Below are positions 23,258-32,898 of a stretch of DNA of 64,000 nt, in pieces. The position numbers were made by a program, and so were the translations under genes. Numbering within the stretch: the first letter of the stretch is position 1; each line of letters begins with the position of its first letter. The stretch covers positions 3,643,001-3,707,000 of the forward strand of contig NZ_CP090059.1 of the NCBI RefSeq assembly GCF_021391395.1, given 5' to 3'. Source of the stretch: Sphingomonas cannabina. Its GTDB lineage: Bacteria > Pseudomonadota > Alphaproteobacteria > Sphingomonadales > Sphingomonadaceae. The notes below the pieces were generated by a model. That model was not told where the DNA came from. It saw nothing but the letters and a program-made list of their open reading frames with translations, and ran no database searches.

Positions 23258-25375
23258 CGGCCGCTCCTCTCCCGGCGCATGCTCGCGGCGCAGCTGTTCC
23301 CACCGGCGATATTGACCAGCCTTGGCTGGCGCGGGATCGACCCGGCCGGTCAGCCAAAAGTCGAACCAGTCGAGATTGGTGCCGAAGATCGCGGCGCGGT
23401 GCCGCGGCTGCCATTTGATATGGAATTCGCCGGGAAAGATCCGCAGCTCCGCTGGCCTGCGGTGCTGGCGCAGCGCGGTGATTGACGGCAGCGCATAGAG
23501 CGCCTCGCTGTCGGCGAGTTGCATGAGCAGGGGCGTACGGATCCGGTCGGCGTTGAGCACCAGCGAGCCGGGGCGCCAGAACGCGCGATCGACCGGGAAG
23601 GCCAGCGGATAGCCGACCGACCGGCTGTATCGCCCCCAGGCCGGTCCGACGAGGACTGCGCTCGATTCGTCGACGCAGCAGCTGCTGAGCGAGGCGGCGG
23701 CGAACAGCTCGGAGTTGATGAGCGCAAATCGGACCGCGCTCGCGCCGTCGCTGAGGCCGGTGATGCCGAGCCGCGCGGGGTCGGCGATGCCGCGGGCCAC
23801 CAGCAGCTCGACCCCGGCCGCGATCGCCGACTGCACGTTGCGCCGCTCGGCCCAGTCGCGAACGTTGGCGGCATAGATCGCATCATAGGTCTCGAGGCCG
23901 GGAACGCGGCTCGCCGCCATCGGCGGGCCCTCGATGCTGAGCACCGCATAGCCGTGCTGTGCGAACAGGAAGATCGGATATTCGTTGCCGGTGCCGCCGC
24001 GCAGGAACCCGCGCGAGCGATAGAGGGTGACGATCGTCGGGAGCCGCGTCCCCGCGCGATAGCCGGCGGGTAGCACGAGGTCGCCATAGGCCTCCAGGCC
24101 GAGCGCATTGCGCCAGGTGATCCGCTCGACGGTCGCGCCGGCCCGATGCGCAAAGCTCGGGTTGGGATCGAAGAGCGTATCGACGGCGCCGGAGCCAAGG
24201 TCGACCGCAACGATGTGCGAGGGTCGGGTCGCCGTCTCGCGGATGCAAAGCAGACGCGCATCCGCGCGCCGGCAGCGTTCGAGCACGTCGTCCGTCAGAA
24301 GCAGCCGCTCGGGAGGAAGGGGCCCCGGCGACCAGCGATAGAGGGCCGTGTAGCGATCGTTCCAGCCTTCGCGCTTCAGGAACCACAGCGTGCCGCCGGC
24401 CTCGTCCCACCACAGGCCGTCAAAACGGCCCGTGCAGGCCGACCAGACGCACGCGCGTGGCGTTCCGGTTGCGTCGGTCACCCGCAAGCGCCGCGGCGAC
24501 AGCGGTGAGGATGCAGTCGGCTCGGCCGAGGCGCGCGCCGCACCAGCGCTTGCCCCTTGCCCTTCCCGTGCCGTGACCGCCACGCGCAGCGCCTCGGCTT
24601 GCGCTGCGGTCGCGGGGGTCGACCTGCCGGACCGCACGTCGGCGATTCGGTAGGCGAGCGCCAGCGGCGCGCCGAGCTGCGGCCGCCAGCCGATCCCTGG
24701 CATCACCCGCTCGTCGTAGATCCAGCCGGCTTGGCCTTCGGCGTCGATCGCCCGGTCGAGCGCCGGCCGATCCGGTTCGAACGCGAAGCCGATCCGGCCG
24801 TCCGGCATCCATGCCCACGACACCACGTCGAGATCGGTGGGCGTGACCGGGCGGGCGCTGCCGCCATCAAGCGAGACGCTCCAGACCCGCGTCGAGTCTT
24901 GGTCGTGGCGCAGATAGGCGATCGCGCCGCCATCCGGAGACCAGGCCGGGGCGATCTGCTCCGGAAAGCCGTTGGCAATCTCCAGTCCTCGCATCGCGAC
25001 GGTGGTGGTGATGACATCGCCGCCGCGATCGAGCACGCGCGGCGGCGCGCGGCCGTCCAGGCGGATGACTACCAGCGCCTGGCAATAGCGGTTCTCGTCG
25101 ATATCGGCGCGCTGGAGCACGAACGCCGCCTGGCGTCGGTCGGGCGAGATCGCGAGCGGGCTGGCGCCGCCGACCGGCTCGGCATCGGCGCGGCCGATCC
25201 CGGCGAGCTCGACCAGATCCTTGACGGTCACGGTCCGGCCGCCGGTTGCCGGCGGGCCGAGCGGCGCCCAATCGGCACAGCGGCTCCATGCCGGCTCCGC
25301 ACCGGCGAGGCAGCCGAACAACACGCCCAGCCTCAGCAACTGCCATGACCAATGGACCGGGCGCCGCCTCACCAT
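23243..25375 (-). CDS. Lasso peptide isopeptidase (S9 prolyl-oligopeptidase family)
   Basis: 710 residues with a signal sequence ending near AEPAWS. Beta-propeller part with repeated WSPDGG-type blades, then an alpha/beta hydrolase with nucleophile Ser in GITGLSDGASAVRF, and His in FPGEFHIKWQPRH. This matches the astexin/sphingopyxin isopeptidases that linearise their own lasso peptide. Convergent with the cyclase (15-bp overlap) and coupled to the TonB receptor, whose stop it overlaps. Confidence 0.85.
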   Translation of the reverse strand: MVRRRPVHWSWQLLRLGVLFGCLAGAEPAWSRCADWAPLGPPATGGRTVTVKDLVELAGIGRADAEPVGGASPLAISPDRRQAAFVLQRADIDENRYCQALVVIRLDGRAPPRVLDRGGDVITTTVAMRGLEIANGFPEQIAPAWSPDGGAIAYLRHDQDSTRVWSVSLDGGSARPVTPTDLDVVSWAWMPDGRIGFAFEPDRPALDRAIDAEGQAGWIYDERVMPGIGWRPQLGAPLALAYRIADVRSGRSTPATAAQAEALRVAVTAREGQGASAGAARASAEPTASSPLSPRRLRVTDATGTPRACVWSACTGRFDGLWWDEAGGTLWFLKREGWNDRYTALYRWSPGPLPPERLLLTDDVLERCRRADARLLCIRETATRPSHIVAVDLGSGAVDTLFDPNPSFAHRAGATVERITWRNALGLEAYGDLVLPAGYRAGTRLPTIVTLYRSRGFLRGGTGNEYPIFLFAQHGYAVLSIEGPPMAASRVPGLETYDAIYAANVRDWAERRNVQSAIAAGVELLVARGIADPARLGITGLSDGASAVRFALINSELFAAASLSSCCVDESSAVLVGPAWGRYSRSVGYPLAFPVDRAFWRPGSLVLNADRIRTPLLMQLADSEALYALPSITALRQHRRPAELRIFPGEFHIKWQPRHRAAIFGTNLDWFDFWLTGRVDPAPAKAGQYRRWEQLRREHAPGEERPSARP

Positions 25376-27963
25376 GACTTGGCGATCGCCAGGCTGATCA
25401 CCCGCCCGAACGGCGTGTAGTTGGTGGAATCGTACGGCGTGTCGGTGACGGACGAGATGAAGATCGGCGGGGGCTCCGCGCCGAACGCGTTCTCGACGCC
25501 GAGCGTCACATCGAGGCCGCGCAGCCACGCCGGGCCGGTGTCGCCGCTGCGGTAGCGAAGGGTGAAGTCGAACCGGACCTGGTCGGGAACGACCGTCGCC
25601 GGCGAGAAGCGGGTGTCCTGAAGCCGGCCGGTATAGTTCGCGATTGCGGTCAGCGAGAAGCGATCATGGCGCCAGCTGGCAGTGGCGCGACCGCGCCAGT
25701 GCGGCGGGTTGAACAGGATGCCGGCGAGCGGCCGGGCGGCCTGGTCCGCGCTGATCCGGCGGCGGCTGCTGAGATAGCTGGCATTGGCGCTCACGGCGAT
25801 CTCGTCGTCGCTCCTGCCGAGGCGGCTGCGATAGGTGGCGAGGAGGTCGACGCCTCGCGCCCATTGGCGACCCGCGTTGAGGTTGCTGTTGTCGATGAAG
25901 GCGATGACGTTCGCAGGATCATAGGGGGCGCCGGTGCCGTTCACGAAATAGGCGCCGCTCGCCAGGATCGCCGCCAGCATTTCGGGCGATGGCGAGCGCG
26001 TGACCTGGGCGGCATAGGCCGGATCGGCAAGCGCCTGGCTCACGAAGGCGATCGGCGCAACGATCCGGTCGATATAGCGCGTCTCGAAGTAGCTGAGTTC
26101 GGCGGTGAAGCCGGCAAGCGTCGGAGGATGGACACCGGCGGTCACCGACCAGCTCGTCGCGCGTTCGGGCGCGAGGTCGGGCCGGCCGCCCTCGATCAGC
26201 AACGCACTTGCGCCGGCCGGGGCGCCGGCGGCGCCGACGTTGCGGGCAGGCAGCAGGGTCAGGGCCGGCGGCAGGTAGCGCTGGTAGAGGGTCGGCGCGC
26301 GAAACGAGCGCCCCCAGCTCGCCTTGAGATCGAGGCTCGGCGATGGCGCATAGACGATGCCGACCTTGGGCGTGGTGACCGAGCCCGCCCGCTCGTAGCG
26401 CTCGTGGCGGGCGGCCGCGGTGAGGTCGAGCCGATAAAGGCCCGGAATTCCCAGCGCCGGCCCGATCAGCGGCAGGCTGAGCTCGCCATAGGCATAGCGG
26501 TTCGACTGCGAGCGGATGAAGTTGAGCGGATTACCGGGGCCGCGGTCGCTCTCGAGCTCGATATTACGGTATCCGACGCCGAGCGCGAGCTTAGCCGGTC
26601 CGCCGGGAAGGTCGAACAGCGGGCCGTCGCCGGAAAGCTCGACCCATCGCGCGCTGTTGCAGTAGCAGCCGGCGCCGAGCTCCAGCGCACCGCCGCCGAT
26701 GACGGCATCGACCCGGAAATCGGTGCGGTCCTCGGCATAGCTTCCGGTCAGGACGACGTTCCATCCGCCGCCCGGCTCGAACTGGAGGCTGGGCGCGATC
26801 GCGAAGGCACGGCTGTCGGTGGACTGGGTGGCGCGACTCACCCGAAGGTCGCCAGCCGGGTTCATGGCATAGGTGAAGGCCTGGCGCCGCTCGTTGAACA
26901 GGGCATCGACGCTGACCTCCAGCGTCGATGCCAAGTGCTGATGCGCGCTGAGCAGCGCGTTGTGATTGCGCATCGATGGATAGAGGGTGAGCCCGCGCGA
27001 GCGCGTGGCGGCATAGTCGCGATCGGCCGAGTCCACGGCGGTATTGCGGTTGAACTCATAGGCGGCGATGACGCCGCCGCTGCCCCAGCGCAGGCCGCCG
27101 GTCGCGCCATATTGCTGCTGGACATTGCCGCCGTCGGTCGAGGCACCGAGGCGGGCGCGGGTCTCAAGCCCGTCGAGGTCGCGCTTGAGGATGATGTTGG
27201 CGACGCCGCCGACCGCATCGGAGCCATAGAGCGCAGAGGCACCGTCGGCGACGATCTCGATGCGGTCGAGCGCACCGACCGGGATGGTCGAGACGTCGAT
27301 GCTCTGCCGCGAGCCGCTGTAGGAAAGCCGCCGGCCGTTGAGCAGGGTCAAGGTCGCGTCGCTGCCGAGGCCGCGCAGGTTGATCGAGGCGCCGCCGCCG
27401 ACATTGACGCCGCTGATCGCGGGGACGTTGAAGCCGATGCCGGGATTCTGGCCGCCGCCGAAACTCTGCGGAATGCTGCGGACGACGTCGCCGAGAGTCG
27501 CCTGACCAGCGTCGCGGATCTGGTCCTGGCTGACGCTGATCACCGGCGAGGCAATCCGTGCGCCGCGGATGCGGCTCCCGGTGATGACGATCTCGCCGTC
27601 ATGTTGGGCCGGGTCGGCGGGCGGCGGCAACGCCCCGTCCCTTGCGTCCGGCCGGATCACGAGCGCGTCGCCGACGGTGTCAGCGCGCAGTCCGGTGCGA
27701 TCGAGCAGCAGCGCGAGCGCTTCCTCGACGGTGTAGGTGCCTCGGACCGCCGGCGCGCGCCTCCCGTCGGTCGCATGCGCCGCGGCGACGATGTTGCGGC
27801 GCGTGATGATCGTCACGTCGCGCAGCGCGGCGCCAAGGCTCTGGGCCGGCAGGTCGAAGCGATAGCGCGCTTGCTCTTGGGCGCAGACCGGCGAACTTGC
27901 AGCAGCGGCAAGCGCAACCGCGGCGCCCCAGCTCGACCTCGACAGAGATGATGAAAACCGCAT
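25369..27963 (-). CDS. TonB-dependent outer-membrane receptor with STN signalling domain
   Basis: 864 residues from the ATG at 27963. Signal peptide to about SSPVCAQ, an N-terminal STN (secretin/TonB) domain with YRFDLPAQSLGAALRDV, then a plug with INLRGLGSDATLTLLNGRRLSYSG and ALYGSDAVGGVANIILKRD, and a 22-strand-type barrel ending in SLAIAKSW. The STN domain fits transcriptional signalling through FecR/FecI encoded upstream. Likely imports the mature lasso peptide or a ligand. Confidence 0.9.
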   Translation of the reverse strand: MRFSSSLSRSSWGAAVALAAAASSPVCAQEQARYRFDLPAQSLGAALRDVTIITRRNIVAAAHATDGRRAPAVRGTYTVEEALALLLDRTGLRADTVGDALVIRPDARDGALPPPADPAQHDGEIVITGSRIRGARIASPVISVSQDQIRDAGQATLGDVVRSIPQSFGGGQNPGIGFNVPAISGVNVGGGASINLRGLGSDATLTLLNGRRLSYSGSRQSIDVSTIPVGALDRIEIVADGASALYGSDAVGGVANIILKRDLDGLETRARLGASTDGGNVQQQYGATGGLRWGSGGVIAAYEFNRNTAVDSADRDYAATRSRGLTLYPSMRNHNALLSAHQHLASTLEVSVDALFNERRQAFTYAMNPAGDLRVSRATQSTDSRAFAIAPSLQFEPGGGWNVVLTGSYAEDRTDFRVDAVIGGGALELGAGCYCNSARWVELSGDGPLFDLPGGPAKLALGVGYRNIELESDRGPGNPLNFIRSQSNRYAYGELSLPLIGPALGIPGLYRLDLTAAARHERYERAGSVTTPKVGIVYAPSPSLDLKASWGRSFRAPTLYQRYLPPALTLLPARNVGAAGAPAGASALLIEGGRPDLAPERATSWSVTAGVHPPTLAGFTAELSYFETRYIDRIVAPIAFVSQALADPAYAAQVTRSPSPEMLAAILASGAYFVNGTGAPYDPANVIAFIDNSNLNAGRQWARGVDLLATYRSRLGRSDDEIAVSANASYLSSRRRISADQAARPLAGILFNPPHWRGRATASWRHDRFSLTAIANYTGRLQDTRFSPATVVPDQVRFDFTLRYRSGDTGPAWLRGLDVTLGVENAFGAEPPPIFISSVTDTPYDSTNYTPFGRVISLAIAKSW

Positions 27964-28043
27964 GCGTGCCCTCCCCTTGCGACGCTCTTGCGTGGCGTCG
28001 TGGGAGGCGTGACGAGCCGGGAAGGACAATCCCCCCGACTTTT

Positions 28044-29063
28044 TTAGCGGTTCTCGCGGTACTGGGCGGGGGCGAGCAGGATGCCATCGGCACGGGACTC
28101 GATCCTGAGATCGAGCGCGGCGGCCGCGGCGCGGGCGAACCCTTCGACGTCGCCGGCGCGGTAGCCGCCGCCGATGCGCCGGTCGCCCAGCTCGGGCGTC
28201 GCCAGCCGGATCTTGCGGGCCGAGTAGCGGTTGAGCTCGGCCACGGCGTCGACGAGACGTACGTCGTCGAATGCCAGCATGCCCGCCGTCCACCGAAGCT
28301 CGGCGGACGATACCGGCACCGGTTCCGGAACGGGACTGCGGCTGTCGAACGTGACCTGCTGGCCGGGCCTGAGCTGCCGCGGCGGCGCATCGGCGGACTG
28401 CCCGGCACCCTCCCCATTCCTGGTCACTTCGACCGATCCCTTGAGCAGGACGACGTGGACCCCGGACGGCCCGACGCTGACATCGAACACGGTGCCGCGC
28501 GCAACGATGCTCCCGTCACCGGCGCTGACGATGAACGGGCGCGCGGAATCGTGCGCGACCTCGAACCGTGCACGACCGCTGTCGAGCCGGATGCGTCGCG
28601 CGTCGGCGGTATAGGTCACGCGCAGCAGAGACCCTGCATCGAGCGTCACCTTCGATCCGTCCGCCAACGCGAGCGTGCGCAGCTCACCCGTCCGCGTCGC
28701 ATAGACCGCTGCCTCGCCCGCGGAAAGCGACGGACGGAAGCTGTCGAGCTCCCGCAAGGCGACGCCCCCGCCGATCACCGTCAGGGCGGCGAGGCCGGCG
28801 GCAAGTGCCAGCGTCGTTCCGGGCTTGCGCTGGAAGACGCTCGCGCGATGCAGGCGTGAATTGCGGACCAGCTTCGAACCCGCGGCGACGTCGGTCGTCG
28901 CGACCGATTGCCTGACCGCCTCGAACGCGGCGGCATTGGCGGGGTCAGCGGCGAGCCAGGCGTCGAACTCGGCCTGCTCGGAGCCGTCGCCCAGCTGCAG
29001 ACGGGTGAGCCAGTCAGTGGCCTCGCGCTCGGCGCGCGACAGCGGCGGGTGCTGCCGAACCAT
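28044..29063 (-). CDS. fecR: FecR-family anti-sigma factor
   Basis: 339 residues. DUF4880 N-terminus (SRAEREATDWLTRLQLGDG, AEFDAWLAADPANAAAFE), one membrane helix (TTLALAAGLAALTVIGGGVAL), the FecR domain (GEAAVYATRTGELRTLALADGSKVTLDAGS, RGTVFDVSV) and a C-terminal STN-like tail. It relays the receptor signal to FecI. Its ATG overlaps the end of fecI. Confidence 0.88.
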   Translation of the reverse strand: MVRQHPPLSRAEREATDWLTRLQLGDGSEQAEFDAWLAADPANAAAFEAVRQSVATTDVAAGSKLVRNSRLHRASVFQRKPGTTLALAAGLAALTVIGGGVALRELDSFRPSLSAGEAAVYATRTGELRTLALADGSKVTLDAGSLLRVTYTADARRIRLDSGRARFEVAHDSARPFIVSAGDGSIVARGTVFDVSVGPSGVHVVLLKGSVEVTRNGEGAGQSADAPPRQLRPGQQVTFDSRSPVPEPVPVSSAELRWTAGMLAFDDVRLVDAVAELNRYSARKIRLATPELGDRRIGGGYRAGDVEGFARAAAAALDLRIESRADGILLAPAQYRENR

Positions 29064-29632
29064 CAGCGCCGCCCCAGCGAGCGATGGATGTGCGCATAGG
29101 CCTTGCTCATGTGCTTCTCGACGCCCTTGATGCTGAGGCCGGTCTGTTCGGCAATCTCGGCGCGGCTGAGCCCATGGAAGTGGGCCGCGATGAAAATCTC
29201 CCGGGTCATCGGCTTGAGTCTCAGTATAACCTGCTCGACCCGATTCAACAGGTCGCGCGCTTCGAGATTTGCAATCAGATTGGGTCCTGTCAGCTCGGCG
29301 TCTTCGGCCGATACGGACAGGTTTATCGCACGCTGCGAAGCGCTCCTTGCTTTGTCGCGCAACAGATTGCCGGCGATCCGCGTCAGGTAGCGTTCGGGCG
29401 AGAGGATCGAGATGTTGCGATCGGCGCCTGCACCGGCGAAGCGGGCGAACGTCTCCTGCACAAGATCGTCCGCCTCTTGGCTGCTCGCGCGCCGGACGAA
29501 GAGCCGGAAGAGGCGGCCGGCCTGCGCCCGATAAAGTGCGTCGAGCGAGAGCCGGCCGGGCGAGCCGTCGTCATTAGCCGGAGCAATGCCGTCCTGCCCG
29601 GCCGGCGATACCGGATCGACGTTCACCCGCAT
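29063..29632 (-). CDS. fecI: FecI-like ECF sigma factor
   Basis: 189 residues. Region 2 (ALYRAQAGRLFRLFVRRASSQEADDLVQETFARFAG, ERYLTRIAGNLLRDKARS) and region 4 (RLKPMTREIFIAAHFHGLSRAEIAEQTGLSIKGVEKHMSKAYAHI) are intact. It heads the fecI-fecR-receptor-isopeptidase operon. A later ATG is possible because the first 25 residues are low complexity. Confidence 0.9.
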   Translation of the reverse strand: MRVNVDPVSPAGQDGIAPANDDGSPGRLSLDALYRAQAGRLFRLFVRRASSQEADDLVQETFARFAGAGADRNISILSPERYLTRIAGNLLRDKARSASQRAINLSVSAEDAELTGPNLIANLEARDLLNRVEQVILRLKPMTREIFIAAHFHGLSRAEIAEQTGLSIKGVEKHMSKAYAHIHRSLGRR

Positions 29633-30066
29633 GGCATGAGGCTCGCCGCCCGCCGCGCGCGATCACCGGACACCCTCGTCAACCCGCACTGCATCCTCGG
29701 ACCTTTCCCGTGGCAAGGCCCTGCCGGCGAAAAAGCCGGGTGTGAGAAACACGCTTGAGAACGTGCGCCGACGCCTTTAGCCGTTTGGCCTGGACATACG
29801 CGTCGGCCACCCGGCCGCATCATCGCGCGGGATCTGGTCTCTCAAGTTCGAGGTTTCTCAGGCCTCGGCGCCGCAAGGGCGGCGCAAGAACAGACTAAGG
29901 GCTTCAGCAAGAGATGCAAGTATCCGCCAAGAGCCCGCTCAAGCGCCCGTAAACTCTCTGTCTCAGCTAGTACCGTCGGCAAACGTCAGCCGGTACCGAG
30001 CGTCAGATTCTGACCACTGGGTTCAGTTCGGCAGGGCCGCGAGCGAGGGTCAATATCGGGCGTCTC
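29633..30066. other. Intergenic region without a supported gene
   Basis: 434 bases between the divergent ends of fecI and the NTF2-like gene. GGCGCCGC/GCGGCGCC-like arms near 29871-29886 form one hairpin. The fecI promoter is expected near its right part, but no clear -35/-10 pair was identified and no ORF is convincing. Confidence 0.4.
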
Positions 30067-30606
30067 TCACCCATTTCCTTCACCCTCGGGCCGACCCAAG
30101 GTGATCCGGCCAGCCTGTTCCAGAGTGAGGCCTTTGACCAGCGGATCGGCATGGCGATGGGCGAGCCGCCATTCGCCATTGTCGCGGCGGAAAACGAGGG
30201 TCACGCGCAGCGACCAGTCCTGGGCCGTCAGCGACCCCACTGCTACATGGGCGTGCTCATTGGCGACAAGCACCACCAGATCGGCCGAACGATAGGCGTG
30301 GATCAGTTCGAACCGCGCGTCGCGTCCCTCGCGAAAGAAGCGGCCGATCCGCTCCCAGTGCGCGTCGGAGGCGGGCGCCCCGGTCGGCTGGCCCCCGAAG
30401 GGATCCATCAGGGTGAAATCCGGCGTAACCTCGATCGCGCTTCGATAGCGTGCGATGTCGCCGCGCATCAGGCTCGCATGGGCATCCGCGGCGCGGCCCG
30501 CCAGGGTTGCCACATCGGGATCGGTGTCGCTCCTGGCGAGCGCGCCGAGCGCACCGACGGTCGCGACACCCGCGACGCAGATCGCAACGAAATGGCTGAA
30601 AAACAT
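30067..30606 (-). CDS. NTF2-like (SnoaL/DUF4440-type) exported protein
   Basis: 179 residues with an N-terminal hydrophobic helix (HFVAICVAGVATVGALGALA). The body AHASLMRGDIARYRSAIEVTPDFTLMDPFGGQP, FELIHAYRSADLVVLVANEHAHV and WSLRVTLVFRRDNGEWRLAHRHADPLV is the cone-shaped NTF2 fold. Substrate unknown. Divergent from a LysR gene, its probable regulator. Confidence 0.75.
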   Translation of the reverse strand: MFFSHFVAICVAGVATVGALGALARSDTDPDVATLAGRAADAHASLMRGDIARYRSAIEVTPDFTLMDPFGGQPTGAPASDAHWERIGRFFREGRDARFELIHAYRSADLVVLVANEHAHVAVGSLTAQDWSLRVTLVFRRDNGEWRLAHRHADPLVKGLTLEQAGRITLGRPEGEGNG

Positions 30607-30703
30607 GATCGTACCTCATCTGACGGGTGCGCAGCGCGGGCTGCGCAGTCCTCAAGAGATGGCGACTATTCAATAATGCATAAAATGATATGATTTCACC
30701 AAT

Positions 30704-31675
30704 ATGCTGAATGAAACTGACCTTTCCCGTGCCGACCTCAATCTGCTCGTGCTGTTCGAGGCGGTCTTCGAGGAAGGGCATGTCGGCCGGGCCGCAGATC
30801 GACTGAGCCTTTCGCCCTCCGCGGTCAGCCACGGTCTCGGTCGGTTGCGCCGGCTGCTCAACGACCCGCTATTTCTCAAAACGCCGAAAGGCGTGGTCGC
30901 GACCGACCGGGCACAGACATTGGCGCCGTCGATCGCGGATGTGCTGCAACGTGTGCGGGCCGTCATCTCGGATGCCGCGCCTTTCGATCCCGCGACATCG
31001 GTCCGCCGCATGATTATCGGCGCGCCGGATGGTGTGTCCGCAGTCTTCCTGCAGCCGCTGCTGATCGATCTCGCCGCTAGCGCGCCGGGAATCGACATCG
31101 GCATTCGCCAGCTCCTGCCGATCGCCGGAGAGACCGCACCTGACCGCGCGTGGCGCGAGGCGTTTTCGGAGCTTGAGGCGAGGGCGTTCGACGTGGCGGT
31201 GGTACCCGTCGAGGATGCCCCGGCCAGGTTCGATAAGCGGACGCTCTACGAGGAGGATTTCGTTCTCGCCATGCGTCCCGACCATCCTTTCCAGCAGACC
31301 TCCACCATCCCCGCCTATTGCGAGAGCCGGCACCTGGTCGTGTCGCTCGCCGGCGATCCCCATGGCTTTGTTGACGAAGTTCTGGCCAGGGACGGTCTTT
31401 CGCGCCGCGTCGCGCTCACCGTTCCCAATTTCATGTTCGCCTGCGCAATTCTGCCTTCAACCGATCTGCTCTGCGCCATCCCGCGCCGGTTCGCCGAAGT
31501 CTATGCCACACGCTTCGGTATAGCCACTCAGGACCCACCGCTGCCTCTGGGCAGCTTCCGACTCAACGCCTTCATCCCCAAAGTGGCATTGATGGACTCA
31601 GGATTGGCATGGATCTTCGATCGTCTCAGCGCCGCGGGGATGCAAATCCAATCCGGTCGGCTTTCAGTCGAATGA
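30704..31675 (+). CDS. LysR-family transcription regulator
   Basis: 323 residues. HTH DLNLLVLFEAVFEEGHVGRAADRLSLSPSAVSHGLGRLRRLLNDPLF, then the periplasmic-binding-like effector domain. The 97-base gap to the divergent NTF2-like gene is AT-rich (ATAATGCATAAAATGATATGATT), where its operator and both promoters must lie. Confidence 0.9.
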   Translation: MLNETDLSRADLNLLVLFEAVFEEGHVGRAADRLSLSPSAVSHGLGRLRRLLNDPLFLKTPKGVVATDRAQTLAPSIADVLQRVRAVISDAAPFDPATSVRRMIIGAPDGVSAVFLQPLLIDLAASAPGIDIGIRQLLPIAGETAPDRAWREAFSELEARAFDVAVVPVEDAPARFDKRTLYEEDFVLAMRPDHPFQQTSTIPAYCESRHLVVSLAGDPHGFVDEVLARDGLSRRVALTVPNFMFACAILPSTDLLCAIPRRFAEVYATRFGIATQDPPLPLGSFRLNAFIPKVALMDSGLAWIFDRLSAAGMQIQSGRLSVE

Positions 31676-32334
31676 AATTTCCGAAACGGGTGAAGCTCAG
31701 AAGGCGGGCGAATTTTTGGGCGCATGACGGTAGATTGATCGCCGGCAAGGTCATGATTTGGGTCGAAGGAGGATTGTTTTCTCCAGAATGAGATCGTTCG
31801 AGACCTCTCATTTGGGCTCAAGCTAAGTGGCGTCGCCATTGACAAGCCGGCACTGGCGGCAGGGACAATAACAGGCCAGCTGTAGATACGGGCCGCTTGG
31901 TGCAGAGCCGGTCGCGTTTGATTGCGGGAAGGCCGGAGCGGACAATGGCACTCGTCGCTACATCCGTGAATTGAGTGCGGCATCGAAGCAGAACGACAGC
32001 TTTCGGGTGAGGACCGGACAGTCCGCTACTGGGAGCGTAAGGTCGGATAGCTGGCGTTCCAAGCTGAGCTCGTGCGAACGACTGCCAACGTCCAGTTATT
32101 GCCGTTCAGCGTGCGCCTAGATCTTCTCGGCTTGCGGCCGGAGCTGGGCCGACAGCAGACCGGCGGCTTTTGGAGCGGTAAGTTCGCGATAGCTGCCGAC
32201 AGTGATGCGGCAGAACAACGAGGGCCTCCGTTAAGTGATCGAACGGCGTGCCTTCATTCGGTTGAAATCTGTGCGGACCTCGTTGCGTAGATCGTCGAGG
32301 TTCGGTGCAGTCCTCCAATGTAGACAAGTCTGGT
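31676..32334. other. Long intergenic region with a dispersed-repeat copy
   Basis: 659 bases with no supported gene. At 32159-32198 it holds ACCGGCGGCTTTT followed after 14 bases by GCGATAGCTGCCG, a pair of words repeated at 37493-37531 and in inverted form at 37303-37339. The short ORFs here do not resemble known proteins. Confidence 0.45.
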
Positions 32335-32853
32335 TTAGCCAAGCGCCTTCAGTTCTTCGGCGATCCAGTCAAGCCGGGTCCGCTGGAGGCGGACGGCAAG
32401 TTCGTCCCGCGTCCGCTCCACCGTGTCTGCGTCGTCTGCCCCCTGGCGGGCGAGATCCTGTCGTATCTCCGCTGCCACGGCTTCGAGGGCGTTCCGTCGT
32501 TCCTTATTCGGCAAGGTACGCCAGATGCCCGATCGCAACCGAAACGGATCGAGGCCCACTCCGGCCGCACGTCCGGGGTCGCAAGCCCATGCGGTGAGCG
32601 CTGAAACCCCGGCGCGCGTCACTTCCAGGGCTTGTGCCTTGCGCCCGCCCGCCATGGGGGTTGCCGTTATCAGGCCACCTTCGATCAGTCGCCGGATCGC
32701 GGGGTAAACGGCTCCCGCACTCCCGCTCCATTCCGTAGACGGCGAGCGCTGAAAAGCGCGCTGGACCTGAAATGCTGTTCGGTTCGCGCGATGATGAATT
32801 TCAGACAGGACGGCGCCTTCCAGCTCGGTAAGCGCGGCGGTTGAACCGGTCAT
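32335..32853 (-). CDS. PadR-family transcription regulator
   Basis: 172 residues (an ATG one codon upstream is equivalent). LTELEGAVLSEIHHRANRTAFQVQRAFQRSPSTEWSGSAGAVYPAIRRLIEGGLI and the wing KAQALEVTRAGVSAL are the PadR winged helix; the C-terminus is a dimerising coiled helix. It is divergent from a serine hydrolase gene with a perfect palindrome between them. Confidence 0.87.
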   Translation of the reverse strand: MTGSTAALTELEGAVLSEIHHRANRTAFQVQRAFQRSPSTEWSGSAGAVYPAIRRLIEGGLITATPMAGGRKAQALEVTRAGVSALTAWACDPGRAAGVGLDPFRLRSGIWRTLPNKERRNALEAVAAEIRQDLARQGADDADTVERTRDELAVRLQRTRLDWIAEELKALG

Positions 32854-32868
32854 CACGCTTCGCTATCT

Positions 32869-32887
32869 ATATTACGAATCGTAATAT
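32869..32887. promoter_or_regulatory. PadR operator (candidate)
   Basis: ATATTACGA-A-TCGTAATAT, perfect 9-bp arms, 12 bases before the serine hydrolase ATG and 13 before the PadR start. Position and symmetry fit repression of both genes. Confidence 0.7.
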
Positions 32888-32898
32888 CATGAGGGCAC

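Noticed and set aside
25666..27951. 761-codon open frame opposite the TonB receptor
   Set aside because: Low-complexity Arg/Ala peptide; the receptor on the other strand has full domain structure.
29830..29970. Possible tRNA (GTTCGAGG word resembling a T-loop)
   Set aside because: No acceptor stem, D-arm or anticodon arm can be paired around it.
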